A stretch of DNA of 64,000 nucleotides from CAWFPR01 sp963817635 (GCA_963817635.1 CAWFPR010000015.1:310001-374000), one strand, 5' to 3'; positions 28,987-40,676 are shown, counted from the first letter of the stretch. Notes: generated by a model from the letters alone, not told the origin. Program-made: numbers and translations.

Positions 28987-31020
28987 ATGGCCCGCACGAA
29001 GCATCTCGAACCCTGGGGGCGCTCCACCGTCCGCACCGCCTGTCCGCTCGATTGCCCCGACTCGTGCACGCTCGACGTCACCGTCGAACGGGGCCGCGTC
29101 GTCAAGATTGACGGCGCCTCCGGCGGCAACCCGACCACGGACGGCTTCATCTGCGCGAAGGTCCGGCGATTTGGCGAGCGGCTCTACGGAGAGGATCGAC
29201 TGCTCTACCCAGCGGTTCGCAAGGGCCCGAAGGGCCGGGGCGTGTTCACACGAGTGACCTGGACGGAAGCGCTCGACCACATCGCGGCCAGAATGATCGA
29301 AATCAGGGACCGCGTCGGCGCCGAGGCGATCCTGCCGTTCTCGTACGGCGGTTCGAACGGACTGCTGACCCAGGACACGAACGACGCCGTGCTCTTCCGC
29401 GGATTCGGCACGTCGCGCCTCGGCCGCACTGTCTGTGCCGCGCCAACCGGCGCGGCCAACAAGGGTCTCTACGGCAAGATGCCGGGCGTCGCGTACGCGG
29501 ACTACGTACACGCAAAACTGATCGTCCTCTGGGGCGTGAATCCAGGTGCCTCAGGCATTCACCTCGTCCCGTTCATCAAGAAGGCGCGCGAAGCGGGTGC
29601 GAGCCTGGTGGTCGTCGATCCGCGCGCCACCTCGCTGGCGCGTCAGGCCGACCTGCACATTGCCCTGCGTCCCGGGAGCGACCTCCCGGTGGCGCTTGCG
29701 CTGCACCGCCACCTGTTCGAGTCGGGTCACGCTGATACTCGCTTTCTCGAGGCACACTCGCGGGGCGCGGATCGCCTGCGCGCGCGCGCCATGGAGTGGA
29801 CCTTCGAGCGCGCGGCTGAAGTGGCGGGCGTCGAGGCCGCCGACCTGCGACGCCTGGCCGCGATGTACGTGGCGAGCTCGCCGGCGCTCGTCCGCTGCGG
29901 CTGGGGCCTCGAGCGCAATCGCAACGGCGGGAGCGCGGCGGCGGCCGTCCTCGCGCTGCCGGCCGTGGCGGGCAAGTTCCAGGTGCGCGGCGGCGGATAC
30001 TCGATGAGCAACTCGACCGCCTTCGGCATCAAGGCCGAGGCCTGGATGAACGACACACCCGAGCCGCCAACGCGGCTCGTCAACATGAATCATCTGGGGC
30101 GCGCGCTTCTCGACTTCAAGGACCCGCCGGTCGACATGCTCTTCGTCTACAACTGCAATCCCCTGGCGACGATGCCCGATCAGAACCGGGTGCTCGAGGG
30201 GCTGAAGCGCGACGACCTCTTCACGGTCGTGTACGAGCAGGTCTTCACCGACACGACGCGATACGCCGACGTGGTCCTTCCGGCCGCGACGTTCCTTGAA
30301 AACTACGACATCGCGAAGAGCTACGGTCCAATCGCGTTGCAGCTCGTCCGTCCGGCGGTGGAACCGGCGGGAGAAGCGCGTCCGAACGTCGAGGTCTTCT
30401 CGGAACTCGCCGAGCGGCTCGGCGTCGGCGTGGCGGAGGAAGAAACCGACACGCTCCTGCGCATCGCGGGCAGACTCCCCGCGGCTGCGGCCGCTGACCT
30501 GATGCAGGAGGGCACCGCGACCCCGCCGTTCGGAGGCGTTCCGGTTCAATTCGTCGACGTCTTCCCGGCGACCCACGATCGCAAGGTCGATCTGTTCCCC
30601 GAGGACCTCGACGCAGGGGCACCGGCGGGGCTCTACGGGTATCAGCCGGATCCCGCGACCGAGGCGTATCCCCTGGCGCTGATTTCACCGGCGAGCGAGA
30701 AGACGATTTCCTCGACGCTCGGCGAGCTGCGCGAGCGTCCGGCCATGCTCCACATGAACCCGGCTGACGCGCAGGCACGCAACCTGTCCACGGACGACCC
30801 GGTCCGGATCTTCAACGCGCTCGGTGAAGTGCACTGTCCGGTGGCCGTAGACCCGAACGTGCGCCCGGGAACAGTCAGCCTGGCCAAGGGGCTCTGGCGG
30901 AAGAGTACCTATAACGGCTCGACATCGAATGCCCTCGTCGCCGACGCGCTGACCGACATCGGCGGCGGAGCATGTTTCAACGACGCGCGCGTGCAGGTGG
31001 CGCTTCTCGGCCGGCACTGA
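28987..31020 (+). CDS. Molybdopterin-dependent oxidoreductase (Mo-bisPGD family)
   Basis: 677 residues without a signal peptide, so cytoplasmic. The N-terminal 4Fe-4S site is complete (C19, C23, C27 in CPLDCPDSC, and C56 in GFICAKV). The molybdopterin domain follows, with a likely Mo ligand cysteine at C150 (GRTVCAAPTG). Domain IV, the C-terminal molydopterin-dinucleotide-binding barrel (MLHMNPADAQARNL), ends the protein. It resembles the formate-dehydrogenase-like/'anaerobic dehydrogenase' group common in aerobic soil bacteria. No electron-transfer partner gene is adjacent, so the substrate is unknown. Confidence 0.88.
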   Translation: MARTKHLEPWGRSTVRTACPLDCPDSCTLDVTVERGRVVKIDGASGGNPTTDGFICAKVRRFGERLYGEDRLLYPAVRKGPKGRGVFTRVTWTEALDHIAARMIEIRDRVGAEAILPFSYGGSNGLLTQDTNDAVLFRGFGTSRLGRTVCAAPTGAANKGLYGKMPGVAYADYVHAKLIVLWGVNPGASGIHLVPFIKKAREAGASLVVVDPRATSLARQADLHIALRPGSDLPVALALHRHLFESGHADTRFLEAHSRGADRLRARAMEWTFERAAEVAGVEAADLRRLAAMYVASSPALVRCGWGLERNRNGGSAAAAVLALPAVAGKFQVRGGGYSMSNSTAFGIKAEAWMNDTPEPPTRLVNMNHLGRALLDFKDPPVDMLFVYNCNPLATMPDQNRVLEGLKRDDLFTVVYEQVFTDTTRYADVVLPAATFLENYDIAKSYGPIALQLVRPAVEPAGEARPNVEVFSELAERLGVGVAEEETDTLLRIAGRLPAAAAADLMQEGTATPPFGGVPVQFVDVFPATHDRKVDLFPEDLDAGAPAGLYGYQPDPATEAYPLALISPASEKTISSTLGELRERPAMLHMNPADAQARNLSTDDPVRIFNALGEVHCPVAVDPNVRPGTVSLAKGLWRKSTYNGSTSNALVADALTDIGGGACFNDARVQVALLGRH

Positions 31021-31070
31021 CGTGCCGCCGGTCCTGATTGCGACGGGTGTGGTGAGCGGGCGGACCTTTT

Positions 31071-34000
31071 TCAGTAACTGAAGAAGAAGATCAAATCGAT
31101 ACCCGCACGCTCCACGCGCCGCTGGTTGAGCCGGTTCGCCGATCCGGTGGTTTCCGGGGCCGCGGTCGCATCGAGACGCAGGAATCTGGCGAGCTGGTAT
31201 TCGAGCATGAACTCGGTCGTGCTCCGCTCGCCGAACTGCTGGCGCAGCTTGACGAACGCGCGGTCGCCGATCTGCTGCCCCAGCGTCACCCCCGCACCCA
31301 GTCCGCCATCCTCCGTCGTCGTCGTGATCTCGAAGAGGTCGAGATCGAGCGCCTTCCCGATGGACTGGCCGAGCGGCGCGGCGACGAAGCCCGTCGCGAT
31401 GCCGCCGGCCGTGGCGGCGAGCGACGAGCGTTCGCCGGTCCCCAGCTCGTTGACCGGGCGATTGAAGACGATCAGCGCGAGGACGTCGCTTTCCTCGAGC
31501 GGGGGATCGCTCGACAGCGCGAGCTGCGGTGCCGTTGTGGTTCCGGTGATGTGCACCCGGGCGGTCACGCCCGTGTTCGGAATCTCTCGCGTGGCGGTGA
31601 TGTCGAGCAGCGGATTGAACTCGGTCGATCCGGTGAAGCGGATGGTCCCGTCACGCTGCAGGTTGAAGCGGCGCCCCTGGAAGTCATAGGTGCCGCGCAC
31701 GGTGTTGACCGTACCGACCACGGCAAGCTGTCCATCGGCCTCCTTCCGTGCCCGGATGTCCCCGCCGACCGTGATGTTGATGTTCCCGAGCGCCGCGGCC
31801 GTCGGGCCGCCCGGGCGGACGTCCTGCCCGCGCAGCACCAGGTTGTCGGGAATGATCAGGTGCACGTCGAGGGCCACGGGGTCCAGGACGCTCGGCGGCG
31901 CCGGCGCCTCCGGCGCGCCGGGCTTCGCCTCTGGCGACGTGGCCGTCTGCTGCGCAGTGGCGAGCGCCTGCTTCGTGGCTTCCTCGGCGCTGCCACTCCC
32001 CTCCACCTTGCGCTCGGCCGAGACCACGTCCGGCAGCGCGGTCGTCGCATACGGGTCGTAGAACAATTGCAGCACCTTGTCGACTTCGATCCGGCCGGAA
32101 TCGAGCCGCACGTTCCCGACGATCCGCGGCCGCCGCAGTTCGCCGGTGATCTGAAGGGCGCTCTGTACCTGGACGTCGCCAAGCTCGTTGTGCATCAGCT
32201 CGAAGTTGTCCGAGGTGACGTTGATCGACACGGCGCCGCCCGTCCGCTCGTGCACCGCGAGCTGCCCGTCGATCGCCAGGCGGTCACCGTGGCGGTCCAG
32301 GATCTCGAACCGCTGGATCTTCACGGTGTCAGGCTGCAAATCGATCCGCGTGGTCAGGCCCGTGTACGATTCGCCCAGTGAAGGCACGCCGAACCCGCCG
32401 CCCGCGACGTCAACGTAGCCGTTCACGCGCGGGTCGCGGCCCGACCCCGTGACGCGCACGTCGGCCTGGAGCGTTCCGGTGATGTTGGTGGCCTGGGGCA
32501 CCAGCGCCTGGATCGCCGCGAGGTTCAATGCCGTGGACGTGATGTGGAGGTCCACCGGATCGGCGTCGGACGCGGGCGTCTGGCCGGGCGCTCCCGACGA
32601 GCGGAAGAGCGAGGTCGGCGCGGTGCCCTTGACCGTGATCGACTCGGTTGGCGACTGCTGCAGCGTCGCGTCCACGGTGAGCCCTGGGCCTCCATACTTC
32701 AGGTCCGCCGTGAGCGAGTCGTAGTGATACGCGCGGACGGCGCCGTTGTCGATCCGGATGTGGCCTTCCACGACCGGCGCGGCGGTGGAACCCGCGATCG
32801 TCGCGTCGGCGTTCAGCCGGCCGGTCAGGCCACGGTTCGTCAACGCGATCGTCTCGAGCTGCTCCAGATCCACGTTGTGCGCCTTGACCTCGATGCCGGT
32901 CGCGCCGGCCGCCTCGGCATCCCCGCCCGTGGCGATGGAGCCCGACAGGTCGAGCGACTGATCGCCGCTCACCAGGTTCACGCCCTCGATCTGGACCCGA
33001 TCGCCGCCGTACTGGATGGCCGCATGACTGCCGGGCGCCATCGTCCACTCGACGCCCTGCGGTCCGCACGGCAAGCTCCGGGAGGTGGATTTCCTGGTGG
33101 TCCGGATGCAGGATGAGTTCGCCGGTCGCGTCGAGCTCGCGGGTCTTCTCCTTGACGTTGGTGGTGAACTCGACGCGCTTCTGTTGGTAGGTCGTCGTCG
33201 CCTGGACGGAGTTGAGCTCCATGCCGCCGACCTTGACCAGGGTGGCGTTCGTCGTCGCCTCCACCTTCGCGTCCGCGAACGACAGGTCCGGAACGGTCAC
33301 CGTGTAGCGGCTGTTGAGATCGAGGGCGCTGTTCTCCTGGTACCCCAGACCGCTGCCGTTCATCGTCCCGGTCGTGGTCAGCGACGCGGCGTTGCCCGTG
33401 AGTGTGCCGTCGAGCGTGGCAGTGCCCGTGACGCCGCTCTGGCCTGCGAGCTTCGCCAGCTGCGGCAGGTCCACGGCCTCTGCGTGGTACTTCAGGTTCG
33501 ACTGCGAGGACCGATCGAGTGCCAGACGTCCGGACGCCTCGACTTTCACGTCAGGCCCGGTGAGAGTGAGGCGCGTCAGGTCCGCGACCTGGGATGCGTA
33601 GCGTCCCTCGACGGCCGCCGAATCGATTGCGACGCCGCCGACGGTCGAGCGGTCGAGCGTCACCGTGCCGTCTGCCGTCACAACGTCGGGGGTGATCGCG
33701 CTGCCGATATCGGCGATGGCGACGCTCGCGTTGACGCTCCCGCTGACCTGTCCGTCAAGGTCCTTCCGGCCGGCGATCTGGCCGGGGTTGAAGTCCTCGA
33801 AGGTGCCGTTCGCGCGTCCCTGGAGCGCACCGTGATCGAGGTGCGCCTCGAACGCGAGCTGCGGCACATGTCCGCCCATCAGGGTCGAATCGGTCAGCGT
33901 GCCTGTCGCATCCAGCGTCATCGCCGAGACCGCCGACTGCGGCTCGGCGGATGCGCGCCGGCCGGGGCGCGCAGGTGTGCGCGGCAGGCTCCCGGAGACG

Positions 34001-35614
34001 TCGAACGAGCCGTCGATCCCGCTGTGGTACTGCGGTGTCGAGAGCGCGGCGATGTCCAGGCTCTCTCCGATGCGGTGCAGGTCGAGCGACGCCACGCTGC
34101 CGTGTGCGCCGTACGTGATGGTCGATGGCGTCAGGCTGAATCGGGCCGTTGTCCCGTCGGCGATTGTCGCGCCTTCAACCGTCGAACGATTCAGGGCAGC
34201 CGTACCGGAGATCGAAGTTCCGTGCCCCTCGACGCGGTAGTCGGCGACCGACAGGTTCGTCGCCATCTGCGGTGCGCCCGTGGCTTCCGGCAGCCGGCGC
34301 AGATCGACATCGTCGGCCCGGCCGCGCAAATCGAACGCCAGCGGCCGCCCCGGCGCGGACAGCGCGATGAACCCCCGGGCGGTCGCGGTGCCGCCGTAGG
34401 CTGCCGCACGGCCGTCGAGATTGACCCGAGATCCATCGAGCGAGCCCGAAACCTTCACGTTGCGGGCCTCGTAGCCGGACGCGACGACCCGCGGGCCCTC
34501 GAAGGCGAAGGTCCCGTCCAGCCGATCGGTGACCGGCGCGTTGGCCGGACGGGAAGCCATCGTGACGTCGAGCGTCGCGTGCCCCGTGATGTCGCTCGCC
34601 TGTGCCGGGTCCTTGAGAATCGGCCCGAGATTGAGGTGCTGGAGATTGACCTCGCCGCGAGCGCCGAGATCCGGCGACTGCACATCGGTCGTGAGTCGCC
34701 CGCTGAGCGTTCCCCGCCTCCGACCGCACGTTCAGATCGAGCGCAAGGGCGCTCGCTGGACCCGACGCCGTGACTTCGAACGTCGGGTGGATTGGGTAAC
34801 CGGACGCCGCGGGCACGACCCGGCCGATCTCAGGCAGCGAAACGTGCCCCGTGGTCGTGAGCTTGACGACGGGCGACCGGAGGTAGTTCTCGATGACGCC
34901 GTCCGCTTTCACCGACGTTTCCGCGGTATCGAGTGCGACCTGCTGGAGGTAGAGATTGCCGTCGTGCATTGCCAGCGTGCCGGAGAGCTCCTTGAGCACC
35001 AGGTCGGGCGACGTGCCGCTGAACGACAGGTGATCGAGCTTGACGGTGTAGTGCGTCGGCGCGTAGTCGACTGACGCCTTCACGTCGAGGTCGCGGATGT
35101 CGCCCGGCAGGTTCAGCGCCTCGCCGCCCACGTCGCCGGCGAACACGACCTGGCCGTCCGGCGATCTCGATGGAGGGCAGCGAGATCGCAGGGCCGGCCT
35201 GCCTGGCCCTGGGATGTCTGCCGCTGCTTGACGAGGCTGGCCAGGTTCCAGCCCTCCGCGTCCGCGTTCGACGAGGACGTATGGCTGGTCGATCCTGATG
35301 CGGCTCAGGACCAGGCCGTTCCTGACGATCTCGAACACGCTGTAGTCGAGCGCCAGCGACTTGACCGACAGGACCCGCGCCCCCGACAGATCGACGGTCA
35401 CGTCCGACAGATCGGCACCAAACAGCAGGTTGCCCCCAAAGCCGCCAATCGTCAGCTGGCCGTTCAGGGTACTGTTTGGATTCGCGGACAACGTAACGCC
35501 GCAGCCAGTCGCGGAACCACGGCGTCTGCGACACGATGAGCGCCAGGGCGATCGCCCCACCGCGACCGTGCCGATCCACGAGACGACGTGCAGAACCCGG
35601 CGCGTCGCTCTCAT
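31071..35614 (-). CDS. tamB: TamB-like translocation and assembly module protein (multiply frameshifted)
   Basis: After repair, about 1,510 residues: an N-terminal anchor (MRATRRVLHVVSWIGTVAVG running into AIALALIVSQTPW), a very long repetitive beta-strand body (AsmA/TamB-type, with recurring 'LxGxxxxxxG' strands), and a C-terminal DUF490 domain ending in aromatic residues (GIDLIFFFSY). Frame breaks lie near 35552, 35495, 35270, 35196, 35160, 34713 and 33063. TamB spans the periplasm and moves phospholipids or helps insert outer-membrane proteins together with TamA, encoded just upstream. The large size and the number of breaks make residue counts approximate. Confidence 0.85.
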
Positions 35615-35639
35615 GGCCACAGCCGATCCCGATCAGCGC

Positions 35640-35723
35640 AATTCGTGTAATCCGTAATTGACTCCGATCCGTGTGATCCGTGGTTTCGTCGCCTCCGATC
35701 TGTGTGATCTGTGTGATCTGTGG
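35640..35723 (-). repeat. Nine-nucleotide tandem repeat array between tamA and tamB
   Basis: The tamA-tamB gap is almost filled by units of 9 nt: GATCTGTGT twice and GATCTGTGG (35697-35723), then GATCCGTGT and GATCCGTGG (35666-35683), and a more diverged AATTCGTGT/AATCCG pair (35640-35656). The units share GATC/GTG cores but drift stepwise. The array ends one base before the tamA stop. Its function is unknown. It may act at the mRNA junction or as a mobile short-repeat family. Confidence 0.8.
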
Positions 35724-35724
35724 T

Positions 35725-37640
35725 CTAGAATGCCTGCCCGATGCTGAAGTGGAACCGGAACCTTCGCGGCTGGGGTTCGCCGTTGATGAGCAGCCCGGGA
35801 ATCGGATTGAGCTGGTATCCCAGATCCACGCGAATCGGGCCGATCGGGGTGTTGTAGCGGAGCCCCGGACCGACGTCGTATCGCAGATCGTTGACGTTGA
35901 AGTCCCAGGGGTTCGTCCACACGTTGCCGCCGTCGAGGAAGAACACCGCGCCGAGGTTGCCCCACACGGGCGCACGCAGTTCCGTCGAGAAGTTGAACGA
36001 CGTCGCGCCGCCAATCGGCAGGCCGAACCGCTCAGCGGCGACACGTCGTAGCGCCCCCACCCGCGCAGGTTCGTCGCGCCGCCAAGAAAATAGCGCTTGA
36101 AGAACGGGACCTTCGTTTCCTGCGAGCCGAAGGCATCGATCGACCCCGCCCGCGCCTGGACCGCAAGCACCGCGCGGCCGCCAAGCCTCTGGTAGAACCG
36201 CCCTTCGCCGGTCAGTTCGTAGTAGTCGTAGGTCCCGCCCAGCCACTTGCCGGCCTGCTCCAAGTGCAGCGACGCGACATATCCGCGCGTCGCATCAATC
36301 AGGTTGTCGGCGGTGTTGCGCCCGCCGTCGAGCACCAGGGCGGAACGGGTGCCGCGGCCCGTGCCGAATCGCGGATCCAGGCGGAGGGCGATCAGTTTGT
36401 CGCGGAACGACAGGTCCTGGAGCGCCTCGTTGGAAATCGAATAGTCCTCGTGTTCCAGCGCGTAGCCCGCCGAGAAACTCATCGTCGCGCCGCGGCCGCC
36501 GAGCAGCGGGCCCGCCGCCCCGGCGGAACTGGCGGGTCACCGTGACCGTCCCCCCGTCGTGGTCAGGTCGTAGGCCGGCTCGTGTGACTGCCACGACTGC
36601 CCCGTCAGGCCCAGCTCGTAGCCCGGGCTGAACAGGTACGGCTGCGTGAAATTCAACCGCACGCCGCGATCGAGCGACGAGTAGCGCGCGAGCACGCCGG
36701 CCGTCCGTGCGCCGCCGAAGAAGTTCACGTGACGCCAGTCGATCTGCGCGCGTGCCCTCTCTTCAGATCCGTAGCCGACGCCGAAGTTGACCTTCCGGTG
36801 CTTCCCTTCGGTGAGCGTGACTCGCGTGGGGATTTCGGTCGGCTCGCCTTCGAGCCTGATCGCTTCGACGTTCGCGAACTGGAACAACGCCTGGCTGTAG
36901 AGCCTCCGCTGGCTCGACTGGAGCGCGCTCTGGCGGAAAATCCTGCCGGGCCGATAACTCAGCTCGCGGCGGACGACATCGTCGCTGACGCTGGAGTTGC
37001 CGACGATCTCAATCGGGCCGAACGTGGCCAGCGGCCCCGGTTCCGCTTTCAGCGTGACGAGCCGCGCGTGTTCGGAATCCGACTGCGCAGGCGGCCTCGG
37101 CCAGCCTGACCGAGGCGTAGGGATATCCCAGGTTGCGCAGCGCATCGAGCGCCACTTCGCGGCTTGCCGCGAGAAGGGCACGGTCGAGCGGCTGACCGGC
37201 GCGCAGCGGGAGCGTGCTGCCGAGCCTGGCGCGACGGCCGGCAGGCAGTACATCGAATCCTTCCAGAACCATCCGCTCCACACGGACCGGCTGGCCCTCG
37301 TCGATGGTGACGGTGATGGCCACGGCGGTCTGATCCGGGTTCAGCTTCGCGTCGAACGACGTCACTCGTGCATCAGGGTAGCCACGGTCCTGGTAGAACG
37401 CGGTGATGCGCTTGAGGTCGGCTTCGAACTGTTCGCGGCTGAAATAGTGCTTCTCGCCCCACGGCAGCTTCGAACTGGCCGTGGTCGCCAAAACCGACTT
37501 CAGCTGGCCGTCGCTGACGGCCTGAGTGCCATGAAAAGTGAAGCTGGTGACCTTGACGCCGCTGCCGCCTTCCTTGCAGGCGCCGACGCGACGATGACGA
37601 TCATCAATATTGACGCGCGAAACAGCGATCGTGCGGTCAT
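35725..37640 (-). CDS. tamA: TamA/BamA-like outer-membrane barrel protein (multiply frameshifted)
   Basis: Repaired length is about 635 residues: leader (FRASILMIVIVASA then, after repair near 37583, a Cys-Lys), POTRA domains (VTSFTFHGTQAVSDGQLKSV; GYPDARVTSFDAKL; FGPIEIVGNSSVSDDVVRRE), then the D15/surface-antigen barrel (NFGVGYGSEERARAQIDWR; KRYFLGGATNLRGWG) ending with Phe (FHFSIGQAF), as outer-membrane barrels do. Breaks lie near 37583, 37090, 36550, 36515 and 36030. It precedes tamB on the same strand, so a TamAB pair. The ATG at 37640 is the first plausible start. Confidence 0.85.
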
Positions 37641-37710
37641 AGTCACAGGCTGAATATCACAACGCGTGCCAGACGACCAGACGACCTGGAATCGACGACC
37701 GTACAAAAGC

Positions 37711-37746
37711 AACCGGCGGCCGCCTTCCCAGAGGCAGCCGCCGGTT
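37711..37746 (-). terminator. Rho-independent-like terminator
   Basis: A 10-bp perfect stem (37711-37720 with 37737-37746) and a 16-nt loop are followed on the minus strand by a short T-run (GCTTTTG). It sits 24 nt past the stop of the small membrane-protein gene and about 70 nt upstream of tamA. It should separate the OmpA/small-protein transcript from tamAB. Confidence 0.7.
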
Positions 37747-37769
37747 CACCCGTTGGGGTTCGATCCGAC

Positions 37770-37958
37770 CTACTCGCGCGTGATCTCGGGCTTGCCGGCC
37801 GATATCGCCAGCATGATGCCGAGGCCCGTGGCGATGACCAGGCCGATGATCACCCAGCCGGCCGAAAGGTGCCGGAGCACGCCCCCGTACCACAACGCCG
37901 CGAGAGCGCCGAGAACGAGGATGACGTAGCCGACCAGGTAGATGTGGACGAAACGCAT
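37770..37958 (-). CDS. Small two-helix membrane protein
   Basis: 62 residues from ATG 37958. Two hydrophobic helices (IYLVGYVILVLGALAALWYG and AGWVIIGLVIATGLGIMLAI) are separated by a short loop and followed by a charged tail (KPEITRE). No family is recognised; small proteins of this kind are often reported as hypothetical membrane proteins. It follows the OmpA gene by 11 nt on the same strand and is closed by a terminator hairpin, so it is most likely a co-transcribed envelope gene. Confidence 0.65.
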   Translation of the reverse strand: MRFVHIYLVGYVILVLGALAALWYGGVLRHLSAGWVIIGLVIATGLGIMLAISAGKPEITRE

Positions 37959-37969
37959 GGACGTCCCGT

Positions 37970-39695
37970 CTACCGCTGCACGCGAACGACCATGGCGGCC
38001 CGCCGGTTCAGGCGCCGCGTTTCCTCGCGGCTGTTATCGTGCTTCGGACGCTCCTCCCCATAGCTCACCGTGCGGAGGCGATCGGCGCCGACGCCACGGC
38101 TCGTGAGGTAGTCGCGCACGGCGTTGGCGCGCCGTTCACCGAGCGCGAGGTTGTACTCGGCCGTGCCGATGTTGCAGGTGTGGCCTTCGATCTCGATGTG
38201 CAGATCGGGATTCTCCTGCAGCGTGCGGATCGCCTCGTCGAGCGCGCGGGTCGCTTCGGGCCGCAACGAGTAGCGGTCGAAGTCGAAGTGGACGTCCTCG
38301 AAGACGAACTCCTTCACGGCCGGTTTGATCGACCTGGATCGTGACGGTGTCGGTTGCCGTGTGTCCGTGCCCGTCGTCAACCGTGACGGTGAGCTGCACC
38401 GGCCCTTCCTGCATCGGCGCGGTCCATGGCGTCTGGCGGTCGGTGGGGCTCGCCAGCGAGCCGGCCGGCGCGCTCCAGCGATACGTGAGCGCGTCCCCGT
38501 CGGGGTCGATCGCATCGGCCGTCACGGTGGAGAGCTTCCCGACGTCAACCGTGCATGGTTCGCAGCGCGCCTTTACCGTCGGCGGACCGTTCTGCGGCGC
38601 GGGCGGCGGCGTGGGTGGCGGCGGCGGCGGTGGTGGTGCGACGTAGATGCGTGCCCCGGGGTGGTACCCGATGCGCACCTCGACGCCCATCTTGTCGTTC
38701 GCGCCGTTGTTGTACTGGCCCAGGAAGTCCTGTCGCTTGTCCATGTTCACGCGCCAGGTCCAGCCCGCGCCCGCGAAGAACCCGTTTGAGCCCTGCCAGG
38801 TCAGCCCCAGGTCCACGTTGACCGGTGACTTGACGCTGGAGACAAATCCGGCCGGCAGGATCGACCCGTCGGTCGCGACGAGGTCGGTTTTCGTCGCGAG
38901 TGGATCCTTCGTGTACTTCTCCCCGCTCAGTTCAGCCGTGAAGCGCAGAGGCTGGCGCGACGGAAAGGCCGCACCGATGCCCCAGCGCACGCCGTTGGTC
39001 TCTTCCACTGCGTCAGGGCTCCCGCGGAAGATGACGCCGCCGTATCCTGACAGCTCGACGCGCTGGTTGACCTCGGTGCTCACGATGGCGTCGATGGCGC
39101 CATCGAGTTTGCCGGTGCTCGCGCCGCTGGTCTTGTCGCCTGTCGGCAGCTTCAACATGCCGCGCAACGCAAACGCGACCGGCTGCTGGCGCCACGGCGA
39201 CGTGAGGGCCCACTTGCCGCCGACCCAGAAGTCGCCGAGGTTGTTGCCGCTCCAGCCGTCGCGCGCCAGCGGATTCTGCGGCACGACACCACCTGCCTGG
39301 GCGATCGACGGCACGAACAGCGGGCGGATGTCGCGATCGATCCGGTTCACCAGGACCCACGAACCGAACACCTCCGCCCGGTCACCCACGCCGACGCCGA
39401 AGGTGACCGGCCAGTTCGAGATATCGGAGAAGCCCTGGTTGTCGTCGAAATTGACCCGGTACGCGCTCAGCGACCACTTCCCGGCCGGCAGCACCTCCCC
39501 TGTCGGCACATGCCACAGGCCTGTATCCCCCATGAAAGTGGTCGTCGCTGGACGCGTCTCCTGCGCGCCGCTCACTCCCGCCGACTGCGCGGGCGGCGTC
39601 CCCTGCCCGCTTCCCGCCGGAGCGGTTTGAGCAAAGGCCGCCGCGACGCCAGCCAGCGTCACGACGATCACCATCACTGTCCGTTTCACCACCAT
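37970..39695 (-). CDS. Outer-membrane OmpA-family protein with large N-terminal barrel (frameshifted)
   Basis: ATG 39695 with a signal peptide (VIVVTLAGVAAAFAQ). Residues about 50-330 look like a beta-barrel porin (TGLWHVPTGEVLPAGKWSLS; RVELSGYGGVIFRG). A run of eight prolines (about 355-365) then leads to an Ig/PKD-like domain (DADGDALTYRWSAPAGSL-type) and a C-terminal OmpA domain (HFDFDRYSLRPEATRALDEA; IEIEGHTCNIGTAEYNLALG). One base break near 38333 separates the OmpA domain from the rest. The OmpA domain should bind peptidoglycan and hold the barrel to the wall. Confidence 0.85.
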
Positions 39696-39722
39696 ACGCC
39701 CACGCCTCCCTGCCCCTGCCTA

Positions 39723-40177
39723 CTACTGCCTGTCGATTACCCCGCCGCCCGGTGGCCCCATGCCTTCCGCAAGCGGCGCCTCCGAGATCGGCTCCCCCGC
39801 GAGGCGGCCGCGACCGCCGCGGCTGATCTGCCCACCCTTACGTCCTGCCGAGCGCGCTTCATCCGAAGTCCACTCGTGAGCGGTCCCCTTCTGGTGCGCC
39901 GCGCGTCCGCCCTTGCTGGCGATTTCGCGCTGTTTTTCGGCGTCATCGAGGCAAAACCGCGGCGCTCCTTGCGTTCTCCGGTCGTGTGTCCCTTCACGGC
40001 TTCATTCATAGCGGCCTTCTTCCTGTGGACGGCCCGGCGAGCCCGCGCAACATAAGGAACCTGGTCCGGTTCCGCTGGCGGGTCTTGTACGGGCGCTGGT
40101 TTGGGTTCGTCCGGTGGGGCTTCAAGCGCGTCGCCCGGTTCCTCCTGCGGGCGAGAACGCTCGTCGTCGTGCGGCAT
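39723..40177 (-). CDS. KGG-repeat general stress protein (YciG/con-10-like, frameshifted)
   Basis: The uninterrupted frame gives a basic low-complexity tail, but restoring one G near 39945 turns it into a recognisable KGG protein: RRGFASMDAEKQREIASKGG, AHEWTSDEARSAGRKGGQIS, SRGGRGR and a Pro/Gly end, with stop at 39723. About 151 residues, with a Pro/Glu-rich N-terminal third that many relatives lack. KGG proteins are small, hydrophilic and induced by starvation or desiccation. ATG 40177 has GGAG 8 nt upstream. Between 40178 and 40377 I see no gene. Confidence 0.7.
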
Positions 40178-40377
40178 TCGTTTCAACTCCACCGTCCGCG
40201 GCTACCGCTGGCCTGCCTATCAAACGCTGTGCCACGGATTAGAGGAGGAATGACGGCAGAGTTGGCCCATAAGTCGCTGGATTTTGCGGGGATACCCCGC
40301 CAAGCGTCCATATCACAGCACCTGCTGGAGCGATTCGCTACACCCGGGCAAAGGCTTCTCTTGATAGGATGGTGGGC

Positions 40378-40668
40378 ATGAGCAACCGCACTGGCCGCAT
40401 GGTTTTCTGCAACAAATTTCAGAAAGAAATGCCTGGACTCGACGCTCCACCGTGGCCAGGCGAGCTCGGGCAGCGGATCTACGAGCACATTTCGCTCGAA
40501 GCCTGGAAGCTGTGGGAAGAGCGCATGAAGATGATCCTCAACGAGTACCGCCTGATGCCGTGGCAGAAGGAGGCCCAGGAGCTCGTGCAGAAGCACATGG
40601 AAGATTTCTTCTTCGGCGAAAGCGCCGCGCTGCCGCCCGGTTACGTGCCGCAGCAGGGAAAGGGCTAA
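40378..40668 (+). CDS. yggX: YggX-like Fe(2+)-trafficking/oxidative-damage protection protein
   Basis: 96 residues; an earlier in-frame ATG at 40369 is possible. The sequence matches YggX along its length: RMVFCNKFQKEMPGLDAPPW, with the conserved redox cysteine in FCxK, then GQRIYEHISLEAWKLWEERM and MILNEYRLMPWQKEAQELV. YggX protects Fe-S clusters and limits Fenton damage. The gene stands alone and convergent to the ATP-grasp gene, with a heptamer array beginning 9 nt after its stop. Confidence 0.93.
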   Translation: MSNRTGRMVFCNKFQKEMPGLDAPPWPGELGQRIYEHISLEAWKLWEERMKMILNEYRLMPWQKEAQELVQKHMEDFFFGESAALPPGYVPQQGKG

Positions 40669-40676
40669 AACCCACT

